Positions 22,074-32,230 of a stretch of DNA of 64,000 nucleotides are shown piece by piece; the stretch's first letter is position 1, and each line of letters begins with the position of its first letter. The notes under the pieces were generated by a model. It saw nothing but the letters and a program-made list of their open reading frames with translations, was not told the DNA's origin and did not search any database. The position numbers and the translations under genes were made by a program. Origin of the DNA: Pomphorhynchus laevis (taxonomy: Eukaryota > Acanthocephala > Palaeacanthocephala > Echinorhynchida > Pomphorhynchidae); assembly GCA_012934845.2 (NCBI GenBank), contig WNNJ02002063.1, forward strand, positions 62,001 to 126,000, written 5' to 3'.

Positions 22074-23215
22074 TTGTCTTCCCTCGATTATAAGACATAA
22101 AAACCGATTTTCACCCCATTTTTCAAAATGAAAAATAGGGAAAATCCCTTGAATATAAGACACCGCCCTATATTCTAATATAAGACAGTTTAATAAAAAA
22201 ATACAGAATTAAGGTTTTAATAAACAAAAAACAGACTTAAGTTTTAAGATACAGTGAGTATCATCTTTTGTATCTTCATGTTCTCCAAAATTATATGTTT
22301 GATCTGCATTAACTGAAATGAGAGAATAAAAAAGCTTTATATTGAGCTTGTAAGTTCTAGCCGCTTCAAAGACACAAAATAGGGGTCATATTTTTGGTAT
22401 AAAAGAACTAAAATCATTGTGTTTAATATATCTATTTGCCACTCTCCACATTCCTGTTTTATTAACTTCTACAAAAACATTTTGAGTGACATCTTTTGGT
22501 TTCTTCTTTAAATTTGAAAACAAAGAATGGCCAGCAATAAAATTGCCATCAGCTGAAATAACAGGGGTATATGCAAATCTAGCATTCGAGATGCTTGCTT
22601 TTAATGGTTTAACATTTGTTGATCCTTTAATTCAAAATATTTTGGTACTTGATCTAAATTAATTATATTCGTATTTTATATTATATATATTTTTTATATT
22701 CGTAATTATATTCGTAATTTTAGTCATATTTTTTATAATCGCTGTTGTGGATTCAATAAACGTTTTTGCTAAAACCTTAGCAGCATCAGATAATTTTCTG
22801 CATGTTTGAACACTTGAAACCAAACCAAATCTTCCTTTGAAATTTTGCAAATATCTGTTTGAACAATGAAACAAATCTAAGCAATAGATTTGTTTAAGTT
22901 AAACAAATTTGCATTGTATTCTTCCTTTTTTCCGAGCCAATTTTGTAACATTTTATAGGAGATTCCGTATTTTTCGACAATCTCAGTTTTGATTTGTTTA
23001 TGATCGTCAGTATTTCGTGACTCATAGTCTCCAATTTGAATCTAAGTGTATAACGTTTCCTTCTACAAAAGTTTTTTCAGACATTATGGGTAAAAATGAA
23101 TATTTTTATATTTCCATGATTATAAGAATATAAGGCACTGTCTAATATTCGAATATAAGAAGGTGGTGTCTTATATTCAAATATAGGACGGTATCTTATA
23201 ACCGAGAGAAGACAT
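22074..23215 (-). mobile_element. pogo-like (Tc1/mariner superfamily) DNA transposon, broken
   Basis: The ends are inverted: left ttgtcttccctcgattataagac, right complement atgtcttctctcggttataag, with subterminal similarity to about 110 bases (gaatataagacacc and its complement). TA dinucleotides flank both ends (22072-22073 and 23216-23217), the target duplication of this superfamily. Length 1142 bp against about 2 kb for an autonomous pogo element, so it is internally deleted. Confidence 0.85.
22390..23090 (-). pseudogene. pogo-like transposase remains
   Basis: Reading right to left: IVEKYGISYKMLQNWLGKKEE (two pieces: IVEKYGISYK and MLQNWLGKKEE) matches the first helix-turn-helix of pogo/CENP-B proteins; YLQNFKGRFGLVSSVQTC (about 22850) the second, CENP-B-type DNA-binding domain; and ARFAYTPVISADGNF, FSNLKKKPKDV, FVEVNKTGMW (about 22580-22430) the start of the DDE domain with its first Asp in SADG. 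The rest of the catalytic domain is absent. Frames change several times. CENP-B and many host genes derive from such transposases, but this copy is dead. Confidence 0.75.
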
Positions 23216-23525
23216 TAGTTATTTGCTGTATGTAGTTGAACAGATAGTGGAGACAGTACATTCTTAAAGTTTCCTTAAAAGTTATGCAAAATCGAGATGA
23301 AAAAATCGTTATTAACTTTAAGTTAACTGATATTGCCCAATGTGTTGAGTTTCAACGTTTCCGCTGATTTGTATGTTATTGGAATAACATTATCTATGTC
23401 GGACGAAATCCCTTTGTGGTATCTTGAATAATTAGCAAAAATACAATGAAATAATTTATTAAAGATTCACCGGCACCGATTCAATGATCATATCAGTATT
23501 ATATATAATAATACTGATCGTACCA

Positions 23526-23613
23526 TGGCTCCGGCGGGGCTCGAACCCGCGACTTCCGCATTACTTCGCACTGCTTATAAGTACGATGCTCTAACCAACT
23601 GAGCTACGGAGCC
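23526..23613 (-). tRNA. tRNA-Ile-TAT: tRNA-Ile (anticodon UAU) with 14-nt intron
   Basis: The minus strand folds as a complete tRNA: acceptor ggctccg/cggagcc fully paired, discriminator A at 23526, D arm gctc-agttggtta-gagc, anticodon loop cttataa with TAT, T arm gcggg-ttcgagc-cccgc. The extra bases (about agcagtgcgaagta) after position 37 are a 14-nt intron; removing them lets tcgta pair with tgcgg through two G-T pairs. Introns at this place are usual in animal tRNA-Ile(UAU). A box tagctcagttgg and B box ggttcgagccc are intact. A palindrome (23608-23631) overlaps its upstream edge. No T4 terminator lies close behind; the first is roughly 80 bases downstream. Confidence 0.9.
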
Positions 23614-23678
23614 TAGTATTAATTAGGCTCCCTAGAATATTATGGAGCCTAATATTAATAATATTAATATATATAATA

Positions 23679-23706
23679 TTTACTCAGCACAGATGTGCTG
23701 AGTAAA
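23679..23706. repeat. 28-bp palindrome at the start of a dispersed repeat
   Basis: Perfect 13-base arms (tttactcagcaca and complement) around ga. Its right arm opens the gtgctgagtaaacaacggtcc repeat. Confidence 0.85.
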
Positions 23707-24012
23707 CAACGGTCCAGGATTTCTTACGAAATACGGCATTTATACTAAATGGTGTTGCTTGATAGACTGTACTTCGATTCATGACTTTCAGTCACCATGT
23801 CACTTCTAGACGACCAATGAGTACCCGGCAACACTCATCAGTAGAATGAAGTACTCACTGGCCGTTTCGGTTGCCTGTGTGACATTGTGAATAAAGGCGT
23901 TTCCGACACTTTGGCAGGTATAATAGTAGTGCACGGATGTGCTGAGTAAACAACGGTCCAGGATTTCTTACGAAATACGGCATTTATACTAAATGGTGTT
24001 GCTTGATAGACT
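23695..24012. repeat. 75-bp direct repeat pair
   Basis: Copies at 23695-23769 and 23938-24012 (from gtgctgagtaaacaacggtcc to ttgcttgatagactg) are identical or nearly so. A diverged third piece is at 54037-54069. The spacer contains ggccgtttcggttgcctgtgtgac, with a diverged relative at 33570-33600. Confidence 0.8.
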
Positions 24013-24106
24013 GGACTATAACATTATATATATGTCGTCTAGAAGTGACATGGTGATGAAAGTCGTGAATCGAAGTCCAGTCTATCAAGCAACACCATTT
24101 AGTATA
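23741..24106. repeat. 73-bp fold-back
   Basis: Arms 23741-23813 and 24034-24106 are reverse complements with a few mismatches (tatactaaatggtgttgc ... cttctagacgac), separated by 220 bases that include the second direct repeat. Confidence 0.85.
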
Positions 24107-24120
24107 TATATGTATATATA

Positions 24121-24295
24121 AAGGTTTTGAAGAAAACAAGACGCAAACTGGATTTTTATTTATTGAGCACAGGACACGCAACGTTTCGACACAAAGTCTT
24201 TATCACCGCTTGATAAAGACTTTGTGTCGAAACGTTGCGTGTCCTGTGCTCAATAAATAAAAATCCAGTTTGCGTCTTGTTTTCTTCAAAACCTT
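24121..24295. repeat. perfect 85-bp-arm hairpin made of two inverted PLE-type ends
   Basis: Arms 24121-24205 and 24211-24295 are exact reverse complements (85 of 85) around ccgct. Each arm carries tgataaagac...gtcgaaacg, a form of the degenerate hammerhead-ribozyme core found at PLE ends, followed by the cgttgcgtgtcctgtgctc tail. No coding sequence lies between the arms. Confidence 0.9.
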
Positions 24296-25889
24296 AATAT
24301 TTAATGGAATCATTAAGTGATCCAAGACCACCGCTTTTATCAAATAACAATAATATATATAAGCGATCCATCTATACATATCGCTTGATAACATAATGAA
24401 GGAATTTTACGATCTTATTTTATTAAATTATTTAGTTATTTAAATTATTAAGTTATTGTATCAAACTTGGAATACGCTTTTAGTATGATTAACATGTATT
24501 TAGACTAAGTTTAACTTAAAATCTTACTATCTAGATACTTTTTTAAACCATTAACGGACCACAACATTAAATATAATACTCCAATTGTGATTTATTTAAA
24601 GTAACTTTAAAAGTAGAGACTAATACACGAAAAAGGAAAATAATGTCGGCGATTTACATTTGGATCAATGTGGATAGGATCATTTCAGGAAATAAAGCAG
24701 ATCTTACTCTGAAATTAAATCCTTGAATGATAACTGAACAATGTTACTCGTATAGTAAAAATATAATATAAAATATATAGTTTCACTTAAGTGAAACTAT
24801 CGAGTACGCGACTATTACTATCACGTAAATTATTAGTATTGAACCATTACTACCACGTAATGGTTGAATGGATAGCGACGAATGTTTACTATTGAAATTT
24901 TTTTAAATGTTTTTTATTTTCAGATTGAATAATCCTTGGTGAAGCCACGTGGCACCGAAATATTCGATCAAAACTGTATAAATAATGTTTCTTCGACGTA
25001 TTTACAATCTATTTTGTTTTTATCCTATTCTAAAATTTATGATAAAACCGTGCGATATATTAATCAACGCATGCTAGAATCGAAAATTTTGGAAAATTAA
25101 ATTGATATGAATTGCAGCATTTGTTCTCAAAATATGCTCAGAGATGTTACTCGCATAGTAAAAATATAATATAAAATATATAGTTTCACTTAAGTGATCT
25201 AATTTAATTTAGAGTACGCGAATATTAAAATCTATTCAATTAAACAAATGTTTTTCAAAAATGCAATGTAATTCAATCAGACGGTTTCTTTGTAAGGTTG
25301 CCGACAATATGGAGACAACATTATTATTAGCCGGTGACAAAAGATATTTTCGTTTTCTTCAAAGACGTTTTCGAAACATCAAATATGTAGCAGTCGTAAT
25401 TATTCAAATATTGGTGCCGATAGGTAATTAATAATTTATTTTCGATTAATTTATATTGTGTAGGATTACTTTGGTAGTGAATTATTTATTTTCGATTAAT
25501 TAGAAAACTAATTAATCGTTAATTAATTAAACTAATTAATTTAATTATCTAATTAAAGCTAATTAGACAATACATGATAAAATAAATGTTTTAATTTCTT
25601 ATCTTCATTAGCTCCCAAATTTTTTAAAACCTTTGCTCGTTATTATTAAATTTCCATACAAATTCTTCTAAAAGCTCCGGTCTTTTATGAGTAGCAACAC
25701 CTTTTCGTCTTTTTATCTCTAAATTAAAAGATTCTACTGCCTGTGTATTTACGCCAGTTTAATAAAGTACAAATTACAATTAGAAAACAATGAATACACG
25801 CATAAATAAAAGAAATAGTTAACCTCTTCGTATAATGTCCATAATCGATAGCGTTAGACTTCCTCCTCTTCGTTATCACTACTTTCGGA
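24296..25889. other. AT-rich stretch with one duplicated segment
   Basis: No gene. About 80 bases at 24740-24816 recur at 25143-25224 (atgttactcg.atagtaaaaatataatat ... gagtacgcga). The first copy contains the palindrome tagtttcacttaagtgaaacta (24778-24799), which the second has lost. Confidence 0.6.
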
Positions 25890-26432
25890 TCAGAGGTAGA
25901 ATTTCCCCCCCTAGGCGATCAGAGGTAAAATTTCCCCCCCTAGATCACTACGAACAGCTACTTTTTTTTCCTCCTAAACTATAAATAAAAAAAATTCAGA
26001 TTTACCCCATGGATAACCTAGATCACTACGAACAGCTAATAATTAGCTCAACACAGCAAGATTTTATAGACCACTTGTTTGATTCAAGGTATTTAGTTCG
26101 GTCTATGAAATGCATTATCTGTGATACTTATATGAAGCTTAGTCTTTATAAACGTTCTATTGATGGATATGGTTGGAGGTGTTATATTTTCCTTAAACTC
26201 TTTTCCTTAAAGAGTTTTGTTTATTTTATAACAATCGTGAGAAATATCAGTATATAATTTTTGATTTAATAAAAGTTTAATATGATTAACGATTTTTATT
26301 TATTTATTTATTTTATTTATTTTTTTTAATTTATTTATGTATTTATTTTTTATTTTTTATTTTTTTATTTTTTATTTTTTTATTCATCAGAGGTAGAATT
26401 TTCCCCCCGGGGGGAAAATTCTACCTCTGATC
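25890..26432 (+). mobile_element. Merlin-like (IS1595-type) DNA transposon relic
   Basis: The left side has two copies of gatcagaggta(g/a)aatttcccccc (25890 and 25919 on). The right side is a perfect 46-bp palindrome at 26386-26431 whose right half is their inverted partner. Between them is a frame with the N-terminus of an ISXO2/Merlin transposase. A low-complexity (TTTA)n tract fills 26290-26385. The catalytic DDE domain is missing. Confidence 0.6.
26009..26257 (+). pseudogene. Merlin-like transposase, N-terminal zinc-finger part
   Basis: The ATG at 26009 opens an 82-residue frame: MDNLDHYEQLI, then CIICDTYMKLS and SIDGYGWRC. The C-x2-C followed about 20 residues on by a DGYxWRC block is the zinc-ribbon start of IS1595/Merlin transposases, which binds transposon ends. 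The usual length is about 300 residues; what follows RC here is hydrophobic and does not match the second cysteine pair or DDE core. Non-functional. Confidence 0.55.
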
Positions 26433-26439
26433 CCTACTT

Positions 26440-28770
26440 TCAGATAGCGCCTGATCATCTAGAATATCTGAATCAACCGATCCACTGACAACTAGCCGGC
26501 CTTTTTCCGGTATCATCTGTTTGTTTATAGTGGGCGTGATTATTTGATCTGTTTCACAAAAGTCAGTTAATAATTCTGTTTCATAATTAAAACTTCCGTC
26601 CGATTCATGATTATCACTATTTGCGTTCGATAAACTGTCAGTTAATTCAGAATCAGATAATGTATGTACGTCATGTGTCATATAATCGACGGTCTGTTTA
26701 CTAATTTCGGTTTCTGGCTGTGAGTTTATAGGTAAAGATTCAGGATCATCAGCGTCGTTATTATTTGATGAATTGTCACATTGTTGCAGAAAGGTGTCAA
26801 AATGTGGCTTAATTTTGCTTGAAAGACTTTGGGCTTTACTGTGATTGCAGAGCTCAATACTTTTAGTGTGAATTTTCCGTTTTCTTCTATAAGTACACAA
26901 TCTCTGTTGGAACACAATTTATGAGTTCCTGTAAAAACTGACGTATCGACACTGGATCCTGGTATATTAGCTAGCGTGACAATTACTTCATTTGTATTGT
27001 TAAATTCAATGTATCCAGGAGCGGACTGATTAATTGACGATGGAAGAGAGTCAACTGCCAGATCGAGTGACTGGAAGGGGTTCATTCTTCGTGTGGGATT
27101 CTCCATTATGGGGTTAGCGATCTCGTAATACGGTCGGTTTAACATATCAATGCTAGATAATATAGCTTTTGAATTTCCTCTCATGAGTGCTATTGATATT
27201 CGTTGAAAGAGCCGTGCAGATGCGATGCTGTATGGTATAGATGATCGAATTGCTAAGTATCGGGCGATTCGTCTGATGATTTTCTCCCCTTCCATATTCC
27301 AGCCGCCGTAACACTCCAAGACTGCAGGTATTAAGTTATATCCCGCCTCAATCATTTTAGCACGGTACTTTCTATCTTTGACCAATGATGCGTACTGTGC
27401 AGCTGCGTAAGCAGGCACATAAGCTGACTGGCGAAGAAAAGATTTCTGTAGTGGATGTATTACCGCGAAGTCTATAGCATCTGAATGATCTCCGTAGATC
27501 AGAATATCGGCTGGCCGTTCTTGTAGATTTTGGACAAGGTTGCGAACCTCGCAACCCACATGCATTCCTGCTGATTGTGCCGCCTGGAGAACGACGTCAC
27601 GAATTCCATTATGACGCATTCCTGGAAAACCACCGTAGTTGCAAGTTAGTGCATGGAAGCCCTCAGCATCTGCGTTTCGAAAACATCGACTACAACGGTA
27701 GTCACTTGGAGCAATTTGCAGGCCTAACCACATTCTTATAAGAATTGTAAATTCTTGGTCGGTAAGAGCTAGGCCGAGACTTCGATTTGGGGCGCATTGT
27801 AACCATGCGTTCGCATGTGGCTGTGATACCGCTATTAGTCTGGCCCTTGTCCTATCATCTCCAGTGTCTAATAGATTTTTACGCTTCTCTGAGTCAATTT
27901 TGAACGATATTTGATGTTGTATTGTGGATGAAGCCTGTGGTTCCACTTCTGCTCCGTGTAGCGCAAGTATTTCATTCGCGTTTACAAAGCCCGGAAATGT
28001 ATTTGGATCCTGGTTCACAAACGCGGCCACTGTGCTGACGCTTGCTGCAAAGGCTGCCGCTCTGTGTTTGTTTGTACTCCTTAGGCCAAGACTACCCATT
28101 TTTAGTGGGAGCTCAACTTGAGATCGTGTTCGCGCTGACAGTTGTATTGAAGCGATGATTTCCATCGCCCGTATCACATCATTATCAAACTGCTTACAGA
28201 AAAGTTCGGTGCTTGCTGGATCTACATTCCTCATAAGGAATGCTATTCGTTGAGCGGAAGCACAGTGGCGCAATAGCAGGTAAGCCACATGAGCGTCCGG
28301 AAGCGACGCAACAAGCTCTGTGTCGTTTACTAGGTTTGGTAAGCTACTATTTATGAGATATGCTTCTAGTACAAACTCTTGCGAACCAATTGGGCATCCC
28401 AAAAGAGTGAAATTGCTGTCAGTCTTGGTATGTGGAGAGTGAGTCCATCCTGTCTGCGTTGAGATAATTGCTTCTATGTGGCCTATTAATTCGGTTTTTT
28501 GCCAATTCGTTGATAGTCCGATTTTTTCCAGCTCATTTGCAATCATGTTTAATGTGATAGCAACTGCCTTGGGTTCACCTTTAATTATTCCATCGTCTAA
28601 ATACCACTTGTTAAAACCGATACCTGTAACCGAGTCGACTTTCCGAATAATCGGTTGGATTGCCAGTGCGAAAAGGAATGGGCCCAGAGGGTCCCCTTGT
28701 TGTACTCCTGCTGACGATGTAAGGCTTTTTGCTGCTCCAAATCGTAATTTTGATGGTTGACCGCTTCAGA
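26440..28770 (-). mobile_element. RLE-type LINE, 5'-truncated copy on the minus strand
   Basis: One long frame with the C-terminal half of RT, a zinc finger and a restriction-like nuclease, then a Ser/Asp/Asn-rich tail. It starts abruptly inside the RT near 28770 and ends beside the Merlin-like palindrome at about 26440. It shares its domain order with 35245-37215 and 13358-14202. Confidence 0.7.
26726..28760 (-). pseudogene. RT C-half + zinc finger + PD-D nuclease protein
   Basis: Right to left: AGVQQGDPLGPFLFALAIQ (RT block 4-like) and motif C WYLDDGIIKG, with Leu in place of the usual Ala of YADD; then LGLRSTNKHRAAAF; the finger CSRCFRNADAEGFHALTC; the MRHNGIRDVVLQAA helix; and nuclease motif RPADILIYG followed by AIDFAVIHP. 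From about 28546 the frame is open for over 600 residues without a stop, unusual for such a relic. A second overlapping frame (26915-26421) continues with an acidic Ser-rich tail, so the C-terminus may have shifted. RT block A is missing, so the protein cannot be active. Confidence 0.7.
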
Positions 28771-29112
28771 TTTTTCTAAAGTTTTGTATGGTTCGCGAGT
28801 TCGTACAAACTGGTTGGACTTATTTAAATCAAATTATGTTAGTTTTCTAAATAAATTGTTTGTCCTTCTAGCATTAAGGTAATAGCTCTCTTCCGTGTCG
28901 GATGATTAAAAATCGAACTAGACTGTTAAAACTAACTTTGAGATATTTTAATTATCCATTTCCTTGAATTTAGCAAATGTTAATTTATAGGAGGAAAATC
29001 AAACACGAAAAAGATTATTAATAACGTAAATTATTGCTAATAAAGTTGACCGCTTTAGATTTTTCTAAAGTTTTGCAACAGGTTCGCGAGTTCGTACCGA
29101 CTGGTTGGACTT
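28753..29112. repeat. 68-bp direct repeat pair
   Basis: 28753-28820 and 29043-29110 share ttgaccgct(t/c)agatttttctaaagttttg, then ggttcgcgagttcgtac.aactggttggactt, about 85-90% identical. The first copy abuts the truncated RT, so it may mark the insertion site. Confidence 0.65.
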
Positions 29113-30120
29113 GGAATATTCTAATGAAAAAGAGTCCAGAAAACCTCAGATAAAACCTTAGTTTCATCTAATAGTTTCATCAATCGACCCTCATCCAAGG
29201 ATAGAGAGATGTGGTTAACGGATATATGCAACTCGGGATTATAATCAAAATCTTTGATGATATCAATTACTATAATTGATTTAACTAATTAAATAATAAA
29301 TTTAACTAATTAAAAAATGGATACAAACTACAATTCTAAAATATTTGTTATTAAATCAATATCGGATTTATAATTAAGCATCAATTTATTATTAAATAAC
29401 TTGTATTTGCTAATAATGGAGGATTAATTAAGTAGGAAATCCACTAGATAACATACTTTTACGAATCATATCTTCTCTTCCCTTTTTCAGATAACTACTT
29501 GAACAAATTGCCTATCCAATTTGTTCTAACAAAAATCGTACAAGAGTAGCACAAGCTGAAATTTCACGTCATGGTTTACTTGATCAGTTTCTTTTTGTAA
29601 TTGAACATATTTAATGAGTTGACTTCGTCGGAAGACGAAGAAGTACACCAAGGCGCATTTAAGCATCATGAAGATAGAAAGAGGACAAAATATGACTAGC
29701 GGATTGAAGTTATAAAAAACAACCGACAGACAAACAGACTCCGTAGAGTTGTTTATTATTTGTTGTTTATTTTTGTTCATTTTGTTGTTCATCGTGAATT
29801 CCAGTTTGATGTATTGATGAAAAAAGGTACAAGTCGTTTGAACTTCTGCGGTAATCTTCATTTAACTAGCAATTTTTATAATTCTTATAAAAATTGCTAA
29901 TCAATTCTTATTAATACAAAACGTACAAAATTTAATCCAATAATTTTAGTTGTATATTTGATTATCATAATGAATTAAATTCATGGTGAAATAAAATATG
30001 TATTTATCACAATCTCACAATTAATTTTGTTTTTAATAATTTTGTTTATGCAAATAGTCATAATAAATTGATAATTAATAATAAACACGATATTGATTTT
30101 ATGACTAATATTTTGCGATC
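29113..30120. other. AT-rich stretch, no recognised gene
   Basis: An open minus frame at 29526-29861 has no recognisable domain and is hydrophobic and low in complexity; it is not called as a gene. The rest is AT-rich simple sequence. Confidence 0.5.
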
Positions 30121-30124
30121 GCGT

Positions 30125-30335
30125 TCCTAGGAGGGATTTTCACCGCACTCTTTTGAAAGAGACCTCGAGGTATACCTCGATACCGGTGGAGATATCAAAT
30201 CTCGAAACTGGCCGAAGACTGCCTTGGGTTATCTGAAAGAGAACACTGGTCTGTAGCACAGGAGCGCGATGTATGGAGTAGTTTGGTTCGTGCACTGCCT
30301 CTACGAGACGACACACGGATTAGTGGTTGACAGGA
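30125..30335 (+). pseudogene. C-terminal tail of an RTE/BovB-like LINE ORF2
   Basis: The frame reads LLKRPRGIPRYRW, QISKLAEDCLGLSE, HWSVAQERDVWSSLV, RALPLRDD and stops near 30330. The pattern KRPRGxPRxRW ... W..A..R..W..LV is the tail of RTE-like and related ORF2 proteins. Only this last piece remains. Confidence 0.55.
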
Positions 30336-30589
30336 AAAAATAATTATATTATTTATTTTTTCTTGTCAAGAAATTGTTGTTGTCATATCGAAAATCACGA
30401 TATCTATTTTATTGACGGTGTCTATTAGGATGTCATTCGTATCGTAATAGTTCCACTGCCGACACATGCCGATTTGCTAACTTACCTGCCTTTTGGGATT
30501 GTTTGATTAGTATTCAAAATTCAATGTTCGGATACCGGAAGGGCTAATATACATATTAGCAATATATGTATTAGCATATTATAATAAGC

Positions 30590-31226
30590 ACAAATGGCAG
30601 TATAACAGAGTTAAGCAAATATATAGACAAAATTATTAAACCTCTCGTTAAAGAGGTATCATCAAATATAGAATCCTCTGATAGGTTTATCCATGGACTA
30701 GAGTCTATTAAAAATCATGTTGACGACGAAATAATGTTAGCTACAATGGATGTTGAGTCGTTGTATACGTCTATCGATCATGAAGTTGGTATAAACGCTA
30801 TACTTTACTGTATGAGAAACCGTGATTGACCCAACAATAAAATAAACTTCGTGTAGAGTGCAATTGAAATCGTTTTAAAAAAAAACAATATATTTGAATT
30901 CGATGGACAATTATATCAACAACAAAGAGGAAAAGCTATGGACACACCTATGGCACCATCATATGCAATATGTTCATGCACGTGTTTGAGCAGCAGATAC
31001 TTGCGTCATTAAATAATCCACCTATATAATGCATCCGTTACATTGATGATATATTTTGTCTGTGTAAAAATCTAGAACATGCACAAGAAGTCCTTAATAA
31101 ATTCAAGAGTACACGTCAATTGGGTTTTACAAGAGAGATTGATAGATTCTTATTGTTGTTGGATGTAACAATTTCTATAAGAAGACGACAGATTGAGACT
31201 TGCTTGTATAGGAAGGAAACACATAA
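30590..31226 (+). pseudogene. PLE4: Penelope-like reverse transcriptase fragment
   Basis: Motif A region TMDVESLYTSIDHEVG at about 30745, followed by FEFDGQLYQQQRGKAM and TPMAPSYA (block B-like, GTAMG altered to GKAMD), then in a shifted frame RYIDDIFCLCKNLEHAQEV at about 31040 and LYRKETHK at the end. YIDD and the DVESLYTxI box are PLE hallmarks. Several breaks. No GIY-YIG domain follows; the copy ends where inverted PLE3a begins. Confidence 0.7.
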
Positions 31227-31255
31227 AATATCATGCATTTTTGCATGATATCAAC

Positions 31256-32222
31256 CATGCAAAAATCCCTTTTTCGTGGTCTATATTTGTGTGTATAGAT
31301 TCAACATAATACATAACAAGCTTCATACTATCACTGATAACATCATTTGATACGTATAATTTTCGGAGAAAATCATCCGTACTCTCTATGTATGAATGCA
31401 CATATTTTAAAAGTGGTTTCAAAATACAGTGTAGATATTTTGATAATTTTTCAGTCACACATCCACAATTACTTACGATTGGCCTTCTATTTGTTGGTAT
31501 TATTCCTTTGTGGATCTTAGGTAATAGATATAACTTACCAACCTTCGGATTTTCTGAAAGTAAATTATTGATTATAGTCGGATCATCTATTTGAGATGTT
31601 ATGTCATTGCAGACTTTCAAGAACATGTCTGACAATGATTCCCTTGATATAACTTCATAATTGTTCGTTATCAATTGCCATAACATATGCCATATGCCTT
31701 GAACATATTCTTCTTTATCCCAAATCACAAAGTGATTACTATTGTCCGCTTTTTTAATTATTATATCATTTATATTTTTCAATTCTCGTAATACAATTGC
31801 GTGTTTTTTAGAAAACTTTCTTGTAAATTTTGAATATGGTGGCCTTACTAAGAATTTATTTGATTCTGGCATAGAAATCAATTGCGAATTTATAATTCTT
31901 TTTAAATTATGATCGGGAACTTGTTGAGCCAAACTCTTAATTGATTTTGTGAGATCAAATCTCGAAAATTCACGCTAAGCTTGTCGAAAATTCAAACCCA
32001 TATCCAAAACTTGTAGTTAATCATTTGTAAAAGATCTTTCTGTTAAATTCGTTACATTATACTCTTTACTTTTAGACAATATTCGTCTTTTTCTTTTAAA
32101 ATGTTGATTTGGGTGCCATTCCAAATTGGACAGCTCCAACGAGTTTACTTTCCTTATTAATTGCCAAGATAACTTTCTGGCTTTCTTGTTTAACGAGTCT
32201 GCAATGACATTACATCTCAAAT
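31256..32222 (-). mobile_element. PLE3a: 5' part of a Penelope-like element, minus strand
   Basis: Reading right to left: NLEWHPNQHFKRKRR, then ADSLNKKARKLSW near the start; SKFTRKFSKKHAIVL, INDIIIKKADNSNHFVIW (the IKKADKG..VIW box of PLEs), VGKLYLLPKIHKG, IVSNCGCVTEKLSKYL and STDDFLRKL. It stops at YYVESIHTNIDHEKGIFA, before the RT palm core. About three breaks. Segment 31256-31572 is the reverse complement of 32231-32547 in PLE3b. Confidence 0.75.
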
Positions 32223-32230
32223 TGATGATC

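Noticed and set aside
29526-29861. 111-residue minus-strand open frame.
   Set aside because: Low-complexity hydrophobic composition and no recognisable family.
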